Source: Blautia sp. AF19-10LB (GTDB taxonomy: Bacteria > Bacillota > Clostridia > Lachnospirales > Lachnospiraceae). From it: a DNA stretch of 64,000 bases. The translations under genes were made by a program, and so were the position numbers. Shown here in pieces: positions 63,861-64,000 of the stretch. The number at the start of each line of letters is the position of its first letter. Positions within the stretch are counted from its first letter, which is position 1. The notes under the pieces were generated by a model. It saw only the letters and a list, made by a program, of their open reading frames with translations. It had not been told where the DNA came from and did no database searches. Where the stretch lies: assembly GCF_003461245.1 (NCBI RefSeq), contig NZ_QTWS01000002.1:124001-188000 (forward strand), written 5' to 3'.

Positions 63861-64000
63861 TCACGTTGTGCTTCCTTTTTTGAGTTCCACAGGGATCGTG
63901 ATGTATCTTTCCTGTGGTGTCTCTCCATCGACCAGCTTGAGGATCGTGTCAACAGCCCTGTTCCCGATCTCGTGTAACTGCTGGTGGATCGTGGTGATCT
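63861..64000 (-). CDS. LacI-family transcriptional regulator, C-terminal fragment
   Basis: Only the last 46 codons are in the window. The stretch reads ITTIHQQLHEIGNRAVDTIL and then LVDGETPQERYITIPVEL, the typical end of LacI/GalR sugar-binding domains. The start lies beyond the window edge. Adjacent to the operon with two LacI-type palindromes, so it is probably the local repressor. Confidence 0.85.
   Translation of the reverse strand, partial: ITTIHQQLHEIGNRAVDTILKLVDGETPQERYITIPVELKKGSTT

Noticed and set aside
1..64000. CRISPR arrays, tRNA or rRNA genes, prophage
   Set aside because: No regularly spaced repeats, no T-loop GGTTCGAAT-type motifs and no phage structural or integrase genes were seen.

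Overview
The window reads as a low-to-mid GC, Gram-positive, endospore-forming anaerobe, most likely a gut Lachnospiraceae (Blautia/Ruminococcus/Dorea-like). The evidence is the sporulation gene set (spoIIE, yabP, yabQ, cwlD, spoIIGA-sigE, a cotS-like gene), two T-box leaders, strong AGGAGG ribosome binding sites, and a bacterial microcompartment (BMC) locus next to duplicated ribose-type ABC transporters. All genes but one (the SorC-type regulator at 43903) lie on the minus strand. No tRNA, rRNA, CRISPR array or prophage was seen.

Region 1 (1-8043): purB (cut by the window edge), an amino-acid ABC transporter (binding protein, permease, ATPase), an intracellular GH13 maltodextrin-type hydrolase, and ftsH.

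Region 2 (8060-15526): a run whose order closely follows the Bacillus purine/division/sporulation island: mazG-hup-rqcP-yabP-yabQ-divIC-spoIIE-tilS-hpt-ftsH, with pgcA ahead of it. The spoIIE gene is short (one membrane helix), but its promoter keeps the 21-bp spacer and 0A-box layout of Spo0A-activated sigma-A promoters.

Region 3 (15681-33494): cotS-like, cca-proS with a T-box, an LTA-synthase-like enzyme, comEB, rpiB-sua5, two tandem giant membrane proteins (DUF2298/YYY type and a divergent paralogue), cwlD, spoIIGA-sigE, and thrS with a T-box.

Region 4 (33495-58403): the most interesting part. One operon carries an FGGY kinase, RbsA/C/B-type transporter, a Crh-like HPr relative, triosephosphate isomerase, deoxyribose-phosphate aldolase, a GatD-like dehydrogenase, a single hexameric BMC shell protein and an acylating aldehyde dehydrogenase. 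A second operon carries another RbsA/C/B transporter, a Gfo/Idh/MocA oxidoreductase, a second FGGY kinase, a zinc alcohol dehydrogenase and a FucO-like iron alcohol dehydrogenase. Four enzymes (aldehyde dehydrogenase, DeoC, TPI, zinc dehydrogenase) begin with similar amphipathic extensions that look like encapsulation peptides. The inferred scheme is: import of a sugar or polyol, phosphorylation, oxidation, aldol cleavage by DeoC to glyceraldehyde-3-P plus a short aldehyde, then conversion of the aldehyde to acyl-CoA and alcohol in a compartment. A SorC-family regulator sits between the operons, and a shared CATTTGT-type motif lies just downstream of three promoters. A sensor trio (binding protein, YesM-like kinase, YesN-like regulator) lies upstream of the second transporter.

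Region 5 (58404-64000): an intergenic 142-bp MITE-like element with 12-bp terminal inverted repeats and a perfect 8-bp flanking duplication, then an alpha-glucoside operon (MalE/F/G-type transporter, GH13 oligo-1,6-glucosidase) with two identical LacI-type operators and the 3' end of a LacI-family gene.
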